64,000 nt of DNA from Papio anubis (GCF_008728515.1 NC_044996.1:107037467-107101466), one strand, 5' to 3'; counted from the stretch's first letter, positions 35,505 through 48,092 are shown. Made by a program: numbers and translations. The notes: generated by a model not told the origin, from the sequence alone.

Positions 35505-36722
35505 ACCTCCTAGTGATTCTGGTTTTACATCTATGGGACTGTGTGATCACGAGCGAAAAAGCTCTTCTGTATCTGAAGACCAGGGTAGCCTATAAACCTA
35601 GAACTAGCTCAGGACAAAGGAGAGATCTCACCAGCCCAAAGAAAGCACCAGAAGGTCAAATAGCTGGGAAAACCTGGGCAGGGGAGGACCTCTCCAGAAA
35701 AAGTAGGCTGCTGGACCACACGGCCACAGAGACACAAGACACAATGAGAAAACAGACAAGCGCCCTACTCAAGATCACAAGGACAACAGTTTTTCACTGA
35801 GAACTGGAGTAGGAGTAGGAAAATTGGCAATACGCCAGTTGTCCCTAGAATAAATCAGGTAAATTGTGCTCCAGAGAGGGCAGAGCTGGTGGTGCTGTTC
35901 TTCAGGGCAGTACAGCCTCTTTCTGTCACACCTTACTTGGCCAGGGCCAAGTTTGTAGACTACAGCTGCTGGGTCTCCTGGCAGATGTTCTGCTCCACTG
36001 TGCCATACTCAGCTACGAATGCCTGAACTTTTTTTTTTTTTTTTTAACTAAACCTTTCCTTTTTGATCTATTGTCTTTCAAATTTTCTGGCAGGATCAGT
36101 GTGTCAATCTCTTCCAAGATCTTCATAAACTGTTTGGTTGTGGCTTTTCCTCTCCTATCAAGTTTGCAGAGAGCTTCAGTTTGCAAATGCTTGGCCAGAA
36201 AACCTTGCTGGAGTCCAGTAAGCTGTTTATTCAACTCTTACAATTCGTCAAGTTTCTTCTCCACAGGCTTCACCAACTCTTTCAATTTCTTCAGTTCAAC
36301 CTCTTCCTCTGGACTGTTCTTTTTCCCAATTAACATGACTTGGCAACCATTTTGTATTCCACATGCTGACAAAGGTATCTCCATTTCCTTCAGAGATGTT
36401 CCCTTAATTATGAGTTTCTGAAAAGACAGTGGAACCTCTGTGGCCTCTCCAACAACCTGGGTTAGGTCTTGGGCAATTGGTTCACTGCTGGACCTGCTGC
36501 AGGGTAATGTGAAGGTCATGCTTCTCATTGCTCGGAGTGACAGTCATGCTGAGCTCGGCTGCCACCATTTCCTCCTTGGTCACCTTCTCGCTCCAGGCTG
36601 AGTGGGGGTGGATTTTTTTGTTCATCTGCAGTGAGCTTGGCCAGGGGGTCCAGGGTCTCTGACTGGTGAGATTCCTGGCCTAGCCAGGAGCCCAACCACT
36701 TCCAGTCTGGATTCATCTTCTT
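35505..36722 (-). pseudogene. BAG1P: Processed pseudogene of BAG1 (BAG cochaperone 1)
   Basis: BAG1 is a nucleotide-exchange cochaperone of HSP70/HSC70. On the minus strand, 36528-36238 encodes a ubiquitin-like domain region ('PLSFQKLIIKG', 'SLKEME', 'VMLIGKKNSP') and 36234-36040 the BAG domain ('GFLAKHLQTEALCKLDRR', 'QFMKILEEIDTLILPEN'). Introns are absent. Lesions: an in-frame stop at 36235-36237 between the two domains; a frameshift upstream of 'SSSEP' (about 36495); and a poly(A) run of about 16 at 36031-36046, where BAG1 has about six A, shifting the frame before the C-terminus. 3'UTR similarity continues beyond the stop to roughly 35800 and less certainly to 35505. No tail or target duplication remains visible, so it is old. 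The symbol is descriptive only. Confidence 0.88.
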
Positions 36723-36774
36723 CTCTTAGTTCTTTTATGACTCCCACTAGACTGTAGGCAAATGGAAGCTGGAA

Positions 36775-37040
36775 GGCAGGTAGCACAGTGGTTGAGCAGT
36801 GGGCTCTGGGCCAGACGACCTGTGGTTAACTCCTGCCTCCATTCTAACTCACCTTGGCCCAGTCCCTTCACCTTTCTCAGCCCCAGCTTATTCATCTGAA
36901 AAACCGGACATATATGCTCATAATCATAACACTACCCAACTCGTAGATCGTAGTGATGATTAAATGAGATAAACCATGAAAAGCCCTTAAGCTATGGCCC
37001 AGCACACGCTAAATGCACAATAGACGTTAGTTACTTTTAT
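36775..37040 (+). mobile_element. MIR SINE, sense
   Basis: 'tagcacagtggttgagcagt', 'cagtcccttcacctttctca' and 'tggcccagcacacgctaaat' span nearly a full MIR, immediately 5' of the BAG1 pseudogene. Confidence 0.9.
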
Positions 37041-38079
37041 CAACTGTCTCCGAGCTATGCTAGTAACATCGCAAGCTTGCTTCTCAGTTTCAGTAAAACA
37101 GATAACTTTAGATTCTAGAATCTCCTTTAATGAGCATTCCTCCCTCTAAATCGCTCCTATAGGAATAGGAAGTAAAGTGTAGGAATTTGCTCATTTTTCA
37201 ATGTGATGTTCAGTGAGTAGGAGTGGAGAAAAAGAAAATGAAGGTGGACTACTCTCTCCTCAACCAAATAAGTAGAGCCAGCTTATTTAGGCCCTGAGAT
37301 TGTTTTAATCACCATACTGCTAAAAAGCAGCCATGGCAGCATTCTAACCTCTTTCTCAGGAAGGACAAGCTGCACAAAGGGGTCGTTTTAGAAGTAAAAC
37401 TAATTAACTACCGGCTGCTAGTCTGCATAGTTTCCAATTCTTGGAAGTCTTCTCCACCCACTCTTCGCCCACACATCCTCCTCCTTCCACTTTGTGGTAG
37501 CCTTGGATATACCAGTGAGGAAGCAGGGACTGAATTGGCACAATCAGAACTCTTGGTATCACTGAGGCCTTGACCTCTTTTGCACTAGGGCCTGTTTAAA
37601 GCTCTTGCTCTTCGGGTACCATTTACAGGACTCTTCCTCTCTGGAAAGAAGAACAGTCTTACAGGTTGAGTTATAAGTGCTACTTATTTAGAAAAGGGAA
37701 ATATCTTTATTACACTCATGTCGTGTTATTTACCTCTGTAAGCCGTTTAGCCACCCTGATGAATAATGTATTCATTGCAATAATAATAAAGCAGGTACTA
37801 ATCCCTGGGGGATTAGGGTGGGGAGGGACACACATTGGAATGAGTTTAGAATTGATGTAAGCTTTCTGCTTAGTGTAAACTCCCCAAGAAGCAAACGTTC
37901 TCCTCAGGATTTTAGCAATTCTGATGGCTAAATTAGAGATCATAGGAGAAAGCAGAGAAAAGTCTGGATTTCACCAGAAAACCTCAAAAACTTCCCAATT
38001 GTGCACAATGTCAGGTCAAAGTGAGGGAGACGTGGGTAGAGGCAGCTATTCTGAGATTTTAAATCAACCACTTATTACT
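37041..38079. other. No gene recognised
   Basis: About 1 kb of unassigned sequence with no credible frame. Confidence 0.4.
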
Positions 38080-39125
38080 GCTAAAAATGTGTACCCTGAA
38101 TATCATAATGAGAAATATCACGTACATCCAAATTGAGGGGCATTCTACAAAATAACTGGCCTGGAATTCTCAAAGTGTCAGGGTCAAAAAAGACAGAAAG
38201 ACTGTGGAATTACCCTAGGTTAACAAAGACTTAAAAAAAAAAAAAGAATGACATCTAAATGCATGAACCTGCATTGGAGCAGGGTATGGAAACAAAATAC
38301 TATAAAGGACATTGAGACAATTGATAAAATTTGAAAATGGACTATGGAGTGGATAGTATTGTATCAGTGATAAACTTCCTGGCTTGAATAACTGCATGGT
38401 GGTTAGATAGGGGAATTTTCTTGTTTTTTGAAAACACACACTATGAAAAAGATACTTGCACATGCATGTTTATAGCAGCACAATTTGCAATTGCAAAAAT
38501 ATGGAACCAGCCCAAATGCCCATCAATCAACGAATGGATAAAGAAATTGTGTGTGTGTGTGTGTGTGTGTGTATACACACATATATATATACATACATAC
38601 TACTCAGCCCTAGAAAGGAGCAAATTAATGGCATTTGCAGCAACGTGGATGGAACTGGAGACTATTATTCTAAGTGAAGTAACTCAGGAATGGAAAACCA
38701 AACATTGTATGTTCTCACTCATAAATGGGAGTTAAGCTATGAGGATGCAAAGGCATAAGAATGATAGAATGGACTTTGGGGACTGAGGGGAAAGGGTGGG
38801 AGGGGGTGAGAGATAAAAGACTGCAAATCGGGTTCAGTATATACTACTCGGGTGATGGGTGCACCAAAATCTCCCAAATTACTACTAAAGAACTTCCTCA
38901 TGTAACCAAATACCATCTGTTCCCTAAAAACCTATGGAAATAAAAAAAAAAATTAAAAAAAGAAAACACACACTAAAGTATTTAGTATGGCTGGGCACAA
39001 TATCTCTAACTTGCTTGCAAATGGTTAGGAAAGCAATTGGTAAATCTGGATGAAAGGTAAACCGGAGTTCTTGTACTATTATTGCAACTTTTCTGTAAGT
39101 TTGAAATTATATTCAAATAAAAAGC
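38080..39125 (+). mobile_element. Old L1M 3'UTR, sense, split by a younger L1
   Basis: 'ttgaggggcattctacaaaa', 'gacaattgataaaatttgaa' and 'gataaacttcctggcttgaa' run up to 38443. The same consensus resumes at 38962 and ends with 'ctgtaagtttgaaattatat' and 'tcaaataaaaagctg' near 39125. Confidence 0.7.
38444..38961 (+). mobile_element. Primate L1 3' end nested in the L1M 3'UTR
   Basis: Sense L1 ORF2 tail and 3'UTR ('gcacaatttgcaattgcaaa', 'gcaacgtggatggaactgga', 'gatgggtgcaccaaaatctc') with an A-rich tail. A 14-bp duplication 'gaaaacacacacta' flanks it (38430-38443 and 38962-38975). A TG/TA microsatellite has grown inside it at 38549-38606. Confidence 0.93.
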
Positions 39126-39289
39126 TGTCCCCCAAAAAATCAATCTCAGATAATTTAAATCAGACTGACTATTTCTTGGGACCCAGTTGCTCGTGGCTAT
39201 ACTTTCTCTGTGTCTGGCAACATTTCTGTCACTTCCTTTTGCCAGGGGTGGAAACTCTGACAGAGAGTTAGGTTTGTTTTATGTCAGTG

Positions 39290-39425
39290 ATTATTTGTCT
39301 CCTCTGATGGACTGTAAGCTCTTCTAGTACAAGAATTTGTTTTATTCATCTTCGTAACTCCTGCATCTACCATGGTACCTAACTCATACTAAGTGCTCTA
39401 AAACAATTTGTTGAATAAATAGTGT
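39290..39425 (+). mobile_element. L2 LINE 3' end, sense
   Basis: 'gatggactgtaagctcttct' to 'caatttgttgaataaat' is the typical sense L2 terminus. Confidence 0.75.
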
Positions 39426-40584
39426 AATGGCTTTTAAGTGACCATTTGGACTTAGATTTCCAGTCGCAGGGCTTCATAAACGATTTAACCAACAGAAAAT
39501 TCCATATTCTGTTTTTATTCCAAAATATAAATTATATACTTTCAGATTTGTTATCTAACTCTTATCCCCCAAAAGTATGTCAACAATTTTTTAGAAGAGA
39601 GAATAGCCAAAACAAGGAGGCAGAGAAAAGGAAATCCTATTATTTTATTGCTACACAAGTGATATTGCTGCTGGATTAAGTATTTTAATTTTTTCAGGGC
39701 TTATAGTTTATATCTTCAAAGGAGGATCTGTGTTTCTTGCTTTTCAGTTGAAAAAATCTATTTCTTTTAGCCATTATATACATTTGGGACTATGCAGAGC
39801 TTCAGGATTTAAGATTCTTCTCAATCTGAAAGGTCACAGAGCATGATGGAAGATCGAGTTTGCTTTTCGGTTTTAGTCTCTTCTTCTATTCAGCTCCCAT
39901 TTCACACTTGTGAGTGCTATCAGTACCTGTACATATAATCTTATTCTTTTGGGCCCTTCTCTCATCACCTCACAGAAGCATCTAATGATGTTCAGAACTT
40001 CTCTGATGTTCACAGTTACACCTCAGTATTATTACAAGCTGACCAAATGCTCACAGCCAGGCCATTTTTTTTTTTCCTGTGGGACATAAACAATCTCACA
40101 GAATACCAAACACAGATAAAGATACCCTGAGACCATTAGAAAATGAAACAAAACAAGGTCACTTCATAATTTTGTCTAAGCCCAAACAAAATCCAAGCCA
40201 CTATGCCTTTCACAACAGACCTAATCATAGGATTGCCCCCACTTCTGACAGCATCTGATTGAGAGCAAATCCCTGCTTCTTTGTTCCCCTCCCCATCATC
40301 CATCCAAAGTCCCAACTTTATCATAGTTTCTTTCTAACACACTCTTACTGAGACTCTGTAAGGTCCACCATGATGTGTGTTTCTTAACTGCAATGAGTAA
40401 AAACCCATGTTGTTGAATTATAGCCATGTTCCTGGTCATACTTGGCTGAAGAGCATTGACACACTATTCTGGGGAATATTCTTCCTGACCACACATTCAA
40501 TCTATAAATAGTTGAGGGGTATTTTAGAGTATCCAAAGAGAGTATGTCCAACTCCTTGTTTCATTTAATCAGAAAGTATCTATT
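39426..40584. other. No gene recognised
   Basis: Unassigned sequence without coding features. Confidence 0.4.
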
Positions 40585-41040
40585 GGTAACATTCATTAAT
40601 TCATTCCAAAAGTGTTTATTCAGCATCGACTCCATAGCAGGCACTGAACTGGGTGCTTTGGATAAAGACACATTACTTTCTCAATGAGCTCACATTCTGA
40701 TAGGCAAGACTTCAGTACAGTATGATAAATTGTATAGTAGAAGTAAGAACCAGGTAGTGGTTTGCAAAAGAGGGCATGATTACTTGGGGAAAACTTGGAA
40801 TACTTTAAGAAAAAAGAGCTGCTTAGCTGATCCTGACAGATTATCAGTGTTGACCCATTGGACAAGAGAAGAAGGGGTATTTTATGCAGAGAGAAGGCGC
40901 TTGAGGAATAGTTGGGATGCCTGAGATGAGAAAGTGGACTGTAAAGAAAAGTCTGGAGAGGAAGGCAGGGCCCCCCGATCATGAAGGGCTTAATGGATTT
41001 AATCTTGCAGTGGCAAGGAGCTCACCAGAATTTATGGGGG
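40585..41040 (-). mobile_element. L2 LINE, antisense
   Basis: 'gtttattcagcatcgactcc', 'gcaggcactgaactgggtgc' and 'gatcatgaagggcttaatgg' are antisense L2 in order. Confidence 0.75.
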
Positions 41041-42490
41041 GAATCAACACAAATATAAGCTGTAGCCCCTGCACTCAAAGAGTTTTCATTGTTGTTGGTG
41101 AGATAAAACTCACACATAAAAAACAACCAGAAAGCAACATAAGCAATATAAAATTGTAGCTCTCCTATCCTCTTGCTCTACCTAGAAATTTCCTGTAAAG
41201 AACTCCCATATCCATACAGTTATTTGCCAGAGGGCACTCTCTGGCCATGGGAGCATGCTTGGTTTGCCAATAGGGTAGGCCAGAAGTGTCAAGTGTTAAC
41301 TTCCACCCCATCCCTAATAGCGACCCTAAGCCAATTAGGGATGGAAGTGAGTGGATACATATCTGAGCATCCTCAGCAATCAGCAGGACATTTCTGAGGC
41401 ATATTTTACCCAATATCTCAGAAGGTGGCCAGTGACATTGAGCCCCAGTTGTCCACAGTAGTAACCCTTTCATTTACACCCAGAATATTGATTTTCCTTC
41501 TTTTCTTTTGCCATGCTTCCTAAGATTATACCCCCTCCTCCAATAAACTAATTGCAGTCAAATCCTTGCTCAAGGCCCACTTTTTCCAAGCCTCATACAA
41601 AGACAAGGGTCAAGTATCAAATTATGTGTTACAGTCTCTATCAGCTCTAAGAACTTCTGGAATAACCCACTTTTTTCTTCCAACCAGCATGCCTCACCCT
41701 TCTGCCCCCACCACCTTTGCTCTATATGTTTCTCATTACCTTGCCCCTAGGTAGGTACCAGACTATCCTCAGGGTGTTGATGACCCCAGAGGATACTCAG
41801 CCTGTAAAGCCCCTACTCCCGTGAAAAGCTACTGCTTTTCTTCTAGTCTCATCTAGGTGAGTGAGTTGGCTGCCTCACAACTTTCAAAAAACTCGTCGCA
41901 TTTTAGGGGCACTGAGACCAATGCCAGTCATTTCAGCTTCCTAAACATTCATAAATACAACAGCTGGCGCTTGGTAAACACATTTTTCCAACTAGGGGTC
42001 ACATGGAGTTCTATGAGTAATGATAGCTTTAGTGCTGGGCTTGGCCACAAATTTATTCATCTAAGTATACAGGGCATGTACCTACTCAGACTCAAGAAGA
42101 ACATTTGAGCCTATTTCTCTGAAGCAAATATTAATGAGCCGGTTATGTATTCCTGAGTCAGCTCACATTCCAATTATTATTAGCTGCTTACATCACTAAA
42201 CTTGTATTTAGCATGACACCTGTTGCAAACAGGATCGTGTTTCTTTATGTCGGTAATAACAATTTAAATCTCTAGGATCAGTCACAATTTGACATTTAAT
42301 TTATTTCTATTACAACATGGACTGGAAAAAAATCTTTTTGGCATTGTGGGATAGAGTAAGAAGCAAAACCAAAAACAGAAATTGGAATATGATACCCTTT
42401 TAGTAATTGGCCAAAGCTAGTAAGAACTTTGAGAATATATATTAAAACATGAAATTTAATAAGTTAGCAGATTATGAAATCAACATTTAA
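41041..42490. other. No gene; possible LTR end
   Basis: 'ccaataaactaattgcagtc' followed by 'aaatccttgctcaaggccca' (41540-41580) looks like a decayed LTR end. The rest is unassigned. Confidence 0.35.
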
Positions 42491-43180
42491 AAGTCAGTGA
42501 GGATGGTGGTTAAATGGGTATACATTTTTACTAAAACTCATTGAACTGTGTACTTAAAATCTGTGCATGTTGTTGCATGTAGATTAGACCTTGATAAAGC
42601 TGATTAAAACTCACGTATACAAACAATGAAGTTAGAAAATATAATGTAAGAGAAGACGTCATTTTAATGGCAAAGGATAAACCAAAATAAGTAAAATACG
42701 ATACCTAGGTGAAAACTTACTTTAAAAAGTTTCAGAACCTACATGAGGAAAACGAAAACACATTTCTGAAATACATGAAAATGCCCATGAACAAATCAAA
42801 AGACATACCATGTTCTAGGTTAGGAAGATTCATTATCATGAAGGTGTCAATTCTTATAAATTTGCAAACTGACTGAATATTTAACAATATTAAAGAATTA
42901 TTAATTTTTATGTGATAAAGGTGTTACAATTATATTTTAAAATGTTTAATCTTTTAGAGATAGATCTTCAAGTATTTATGAATAAAATAATATAGTTATC
43001 TGGGGTTTGCTTCAAAAGAATCCAGTAGTGGGGAGAGGGCGGAAGTAGATGAGAATGTAGGTGAATCAAGATGGTCATGCGTTTATAACTGTTGAAACTA
43101 AGTGATAGTACAAAACAGTTTATTATTCTACTCTCCTTAGTTCTCCATATGATTTAATTTTTTATATAAAAATTTAAATA
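42491..43180 (+). mobile_element. Old L1M-like fragments, sense
   Basis: 'gaactgtgtacttaaaatct' and 'gaccttgataaagctgatta' look like an L1M 3' end. ORF2-like A-rich sequence follows ('ggttaggaagattcattatc', 'aaggtgtcaattcttataaa'). Strongly diverged. Confidence 0.5.
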
Positions 43181-43303
43181 AAGTATAATCTGTTTTTAAA
43201 TAAAGTATATTTATAGACATAATTAATAATTTTCTATTTCTCTCCTTGTTGACCAAACAAACAAAACCTCAAATATAAATCAGTATCTTCCAAAGCCAAA
43301 ACA

Positions 43304-43372
43304 AAAAGAAAGAAAGAGGGTGGAAGAAAGAGAGGAAGGAATGAAGGAAGAAACAAAGGAAGGAAGAAAAAA
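43304..43372. repeat. GA-rich low-complexity tract
   Basis: Purine-only or nearly so on the plus strand (GAAA/GGAA units). Confidence 0.8.
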
Positions 43373-43482
43373 ATGTGTTGTCAAATAAGGTTACAAAATA
43401 TTGCAGACTTTTTTTTTTTTACTATCATAGATTCACAGTACATATTAGCCAGTAGTTCTTTCTAAAATTTATTAATTTTAAT

Positions 43483-43771
43483 TTTTTTGTGTGTGACAGG
43501 CTCGCTCTATTACTCAACTCGAGTGCAGTGGCACAATGTCGGCTCACTGCAGTGTCTGCCTCCCAGGCTCAAGCCATCCTTCCACCTCAGCCTCCCAAGT
43601 AGCTGGGACTACAGGTACGTGCCACCACACCCAGCTAATTTTTGTATTTTTTGTAGAGACAAAGATTCACCATGTTGCCCAGGCTGATCTTGAACTCCTG
43701 GGCTCAAGCCATCCACTCACGTTGGCACCCCAAAGTGCTAGGATTATAGACATGAGCCACCATGCCTGGCC
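43483..43771 (-). mobile_element. AluJ-like, antisense
   Basis: Antisense dimeric Alu from 'gtgtgtgacaggctcgctct' to 'gccaccatgcctggcc'; 'tgggctcaagccatcc' and its divergence fit AluJ. It lies next to the 3' end of the following L1. Confidence 0.92.
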
Positions 43772-43923
43772 AATTTTACTTTTTGATTGACAAAAATTGT
43801 ATATATTTCTTCACGTACAAATGTTGTTTTGAAATATGTATGCACTGTATAATAGTTAAATTGAGCTGATTAACATATTCATTACCTCACATGGTTTTTT
43901 AATGGTGAGAACATAAAATCTAC

Positions 43924-44075
43924 CCTCAACAATCTTCAAGAATACAATACATTAATAACTACAGTCACCATGTTTTACAATAAATGTCATGAACTTATGC
44001 CTCAACAATCTTCAAGAATACAATACATTAATAACTACAGTCACCATGTTTTACAATAAATGTCATGAACTTATG
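43924..44075. repeat. Exact 76-bp tandem duplication inside the L1 3'UTR
   Basis: 43924-43999 and 44000-44075 are identical, each starting 'cctcaacaatcttcaagaat' and ending 'catgaacttatg'. The surrounding L1 consensus has one copy. Confidence 0.95.
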
Positions 44076-44520
44076 CCTCCTGTCTAACTGAAATGCTATC
44101 TCCTTTGACCAACTTCTCCCCAGTCTTTCCCTACCCTCTCCCCAGCCCCTGGTAACCACTGTTCTATTCTCTACTTCTATGAGTTCACTTTTTTAGCTTT
44201 CAAGTATGAATGAGAACATGTGATATTTGCCTTTCTGTGCCTGGCTTATTTCACTTAACATAATGTCCTCCAGGTTCATCCCAGTTGTTGCAAATGGCAG
44301 GATTTAATTCTTTTCCATTATGTATATATACCACATTGTCTTTATTCATCCATCTGTTGACACTTAGGTTGACTCCATACCTTGACTATTGTGAATAATG
44401 TTGCAATGAACATGGGAGTGCAGCTATCTTATTGACACACTGATTTCATATCCTTGGGATATATATCAAGTAGTGGGATTTCTGGATCATATGGTAGTTC
44501 TATTTTTGGTTTTTTGTTTT

Positions 44521-44818
44521 TGTTGTTGTTGTTTTTGAGACAGAGTCTTGCTCTACCACCAGTCTGGAGTGCAGTGGCGCAATCTCGGCTTACTGCAACC
44601 TCCGCCTCCTGTGTTCAAGCAATTATCCTGCTTCAGCCTCCTGAGTAGCTGGGCCTACAGGCGCACGCCACCATGCCCAGCTAATTTTTGTACGTTTTTA
44701 GTAGAGACGTGGTTTCACCATGTTGACCAGGATGGTCTCGATCTCTTGACCTCGTGATCTGCCTGCCTCGGCCTCCCAAAGTGCTGGGATTACAGACATG
44801 AGCCACCGCTCTTTGCCT
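44521..44818 (-). mobile_element. Alu (AluS/Y), antisense, nested in L1
   Basis: A full antisense Alu from 'tgagacagagtcttgctcta' to 'atgagccaccgctctttgcc'. The L1 sequence 'tatttttg' occurs on both sides as target duplication. Confidence 0.93.
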
Positions 44819-45985
44819 TATTTTTGTTTTTTGAGGAGCCTCCATACTGTTTTCCACAATGGCTGTACTAATTTATATTCCCACCTACAGTGTGTAAGTG
44901 TACCCCTTATCCCACATCTTCTCCAACACTTATATTTAATCTTTTTGATAATAGCCATTCTAACAGATGTGAGGTGATAGTTCATTGTGGTTTTAATTTG
45001 CATTTCCCTAATGATTAGTGACGTTAAGCATTTTTTTCATATACCTGTTGGCCATTTGTATGTCTTTTTTGGGGGGAAATGTCTATTCAAGCCCTTTGTT
45101 TATTTTTTTAATCAGTTTATTTGTTTTCTTGCTATTGAGTTGTTTGAGTGTGTTATATATTTTTGATATTAACTTCTTATTAGATGTATGGCTTGCAAAT
45201 ATATTCTCCCATTCTGTAGATTGTTTCTTCACTCAGTTGATTGTTTCCTTTGCTGTGTAGTTTTTTGTGTGATATGATTTCATTTGTCTATTTTTGCTTT
45301 TGGGGTGATATAAAAAATATCATTGCCTAGACCAATGTTATGCAGGTTTTCCTCTGTTTTTCTTCTAGTAGTTTACAATTTCAGATATGTTTAAGTCTTT
45401 AATCCATTTTGAGTTTATTTTTGTGTATGGAGTGAGATAAGGGTCTGATTTCATTCTTCTGCACGTGGAGATCCAGTGGTTCCAACATCACTTATTGAAG
45501 AGACTATTCTTTTCCCATTGTGTGTCTTGGCACCATTGTCTAAAATCAGTTTAACCAAGAAAGTGACATATGTGTGCACTGAAAACTATAAAACATTGCT
45601 GAATGAAATTGAAGAAGACACAAATAAATTGAAAGATATCCTGTGTTCATAGATTGGAAGAACTAATATTGTTAAAATGTCCATACTATCCAAAGCAATC
45701 TACTGATTCAATGCAATCTCTATCAAAATTTCAATGACTTTTTTTTTTTCACAGAAATAGAAAAAAAAACAACCCCTAATTCATGTTGAACCACAAGGAC
45801 CCCAAATATTCAAAGCAATTCTAAGCAAAAAGAACAAACTGGAGCATCACATTACCTAACTTCAAAATATGTTATAAAGCTGTAGTAACTAAAACAGTGT
45901 GGTATAAACAGACACTGTTTTATAACAGTGGTAAAAAACAGACACACACACCAGTGGAACAGAATAGAGAGCTCAGGAATATAGC

Positions 45986-46131
45986 TGGTGATTCTTAATC
46001 AGGTTGAACATCAGAAATATCCAGAGAGTGATTATTTTTTGTTTCCTAAATCTTGGTGGGGCCCAGTCAATTCTAGCTTTTAAAAGTTCCCCAGGTGATT
46101 CTAATGTACATCTCTGAATGAGAGTCACTGA
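45986..46131 (+). mobile_element. MER20 hAT element
   Basis: 'tggtgattcttaatcaggtt' near one end, 'agttccccaggtgattctaa' inside, and 'gagagtcactg' at the other end match MER20's inverted-repeat structure. Confidence 0.75.
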
Positions 46132-47703
46132 TCGCAAGCATATCAAATGCCTAGAAAATTTCTTCAGTCAAGAAACTTGTTTGACATTGCTTACCTTGAT
46201 ATTTCCTAAACTTATGTGACCAAGGAAACTTTTTATCATGTAACAACTATTAAGAAAGCTGTGTTCTGTAACAGGTAGCAAAATGCAAATTTGAGCTTCC
46301 TTGAATGCTGTCTAAAAAGTAGGAGGTTAGGTTAGATTACCTCCAAGGTGTCTTCTAGCTGTAAAATTTGCAAATTGTAGGGTCCAGATCTTTAGAGTTT
46401 AAAGAGTGACTACTGAGATATTTAACGTGTGCCTTTGAATTCAGCCAAATGATTTCTTCAATTAATAATGTACCAGCAAATTTAAATATGCCCTTAGTTC
46501 ATATTTTTGACAGCTTAGTGTCCTCCAAACTCACTCTTCTGTCTCCTTCCCCCACCTTTCAGCTCGAATATAACATCTGAATAAAATCAGTAAAACCTTC
46601 TAATGTATCTTTTCACTTTTTAGTGGGAGGAATATAATTTATGGCACTACCTTAAAAAATAAATTCTGCCAATAGGATAATTACAGCTTTCAAAGAGAAA
46701 AGTTTAAGAAGATATCTTTTTATTGACTCTTCCAATTAAAAAGCAAATGTCAATGGGAGCTGAGCCCTTTGAGAGTTAATGGTTGTTGCTAGGGTGACCA
46801 ACCATTCTGGTTTATCTTGGATCGAGCTGTTTCTAGGAACACAGGACTTTCAGTGCTAAAATGAGAACAGTTTCCAACAAATCAGGACAGTTGGTTGCCC
46901 AAGATGTTGCCAACCACTGTTTGAAAAAGATGGGGAAGGTGTGCAGGTTTCTCTGTGGGTCAAGGGACATTATGCATTTGCCTTTGTCTTCTAGCTTTTT
47001 TCTACTCCTACCATCATAGTGGCAGACTGTCGCTCAATGTCATCCATCTCATTATTACCTTTTCTTGCCTACTCAAAGGATGCTTTCAGGCAGCTAGGGT
47101 AGTTGGAGGGCTGCATCTTTTTCTGTTTTACATCTGTCTTCTCTGACTTCTGATCTGTAATCCCATGGCAACGAAAGGAATAAAGAGTTGGAAAAACATC
47201 TTTGGTTGATTTCCATTTACATGACAATGTGCTGTATGTGGGTGAGTATGCAGGGGCAGAGAGAGGCACACACTGGGAAACATGCAGTTGACTGGGAGGT
47301 ACTGAACACAGCTTTGCTAATGGTTGAGCAACAAGCCAGCTGGTGCCCAATTTGTACTGTCCTTTATTGATTGATTAATTGATTGAAACAAACACAAAAC
47401 CAAAGACTTATTTTGGATGTGTTAAAATAATATCTTTACTCAACCTCGCTGGTAATTTATTTGTTGTTTACTTGGTTCTAAGGTTATCAAGTACCTATCA
47501 CACTGGAAAGTTAATGCTTTTCAAGCAGTTTATTCATCACCATCCTAGCTAAGTTTATTGGACCATAAAACCACCAGAGGTGATAGATTATTAGTTAGCA
47601 TCTATTGGTAAGTCACTGAGCTGGAGGTTTCAAGTGTTACACTGAATAACAAAGTTGACTCTCTGTTTTCCAAGCAGCAGGCTTTTAAAAAATGCCACAC
47701 TCT
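46132..47703. other. No gene; one short DNA-transposon remnant
   Basis: Positions 46792-46905 ('gggtgaccaaccattctggt', 'acaggactttcagtgctaaa') form a small TIR-type element also seen at 62250-62368; family not named. Nothing else recognised. Confidence 0.45.
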
Positions 47704-47949
47704 GGTTGGGCGTGGTGGCTCATGCCTGTAATCCCAGCACTTTGGGAGGCAGAGACGGGTGGATAGCTTGAGGCCAGGAGTTTGAGACCAGCCTGGGCAA
47801 CACGGTGAAACCCATCTCTACTAAAAATACAAAAATTAGCTGGTGTGACATGCTTGTAGTCCCAGCTACATGGGAAGCTGAGGCATGAGAATAGCTTAAA
47901 CCCCAGAGGGGTAGTTGCAACCTAGGTGACAGAGTGAGACCCTGTCTCA
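47704..47949 (+). mobile_element. Alu, sense, with right-arm deletion
   Basis: Starts 'ggttgggcgtggtggctcat'. The right arm lacks the usual stretch between 'gggtagttgcaac' and 'ctaggtgacagagtgag'. The tail has been replaced by the adjoining TA/TG repeat. Confidence 0.92.
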
Positions 47950-47951
47950 TG

Positions 47952-47986
<35 letters not shown>

Positions 47987-48092
47987 ATGCGTATATATGT
48001 GTATATATGTATATATATGTGTGTATATATGTATATGTGTGTGTGATATTTTATATATATGAAATGTGTATATATATATATATATATAAATT
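47950..48092. repeat. Compound (TA/TG)n microsatellite at the Alu tail
   Basis: Alternating TA and TG blocks, ending in a long (TA)n at 48070-48088. It probably grew from the Alu poly(A) tail. Confidence 0.93.

Larger units (their letters stand above)
43784..45985 (-). mobile_element. L1MA-type L1 with inverted 5' segment (twin priming)
   Basis: From 43784 to about 45553 the L1 is antisense: 3'UTR, then ORF2 ('cctggcttatttcacttaac', 'agtagtgggatttctggatc', 'gcacgtggagatccagtggt'). At about 45554 the orientation flips and ORF2 sequence that belongs immediately upstream appears in sense ('gcatcacattacctaacttc', 'ccagtggaacagaatagaga') up to about 45985. It is interrupted by an Alu (44521-44818) and carries a 76-bp tandem duplication. 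No open ORF. Confidence 0.88.

Noticed and set aside
36019..36528. BAG1 frames as a functional protein
   Set aside because: Split by a nonsense codon, an upstream frameshift and an A-tract frameshift; intronless copy.
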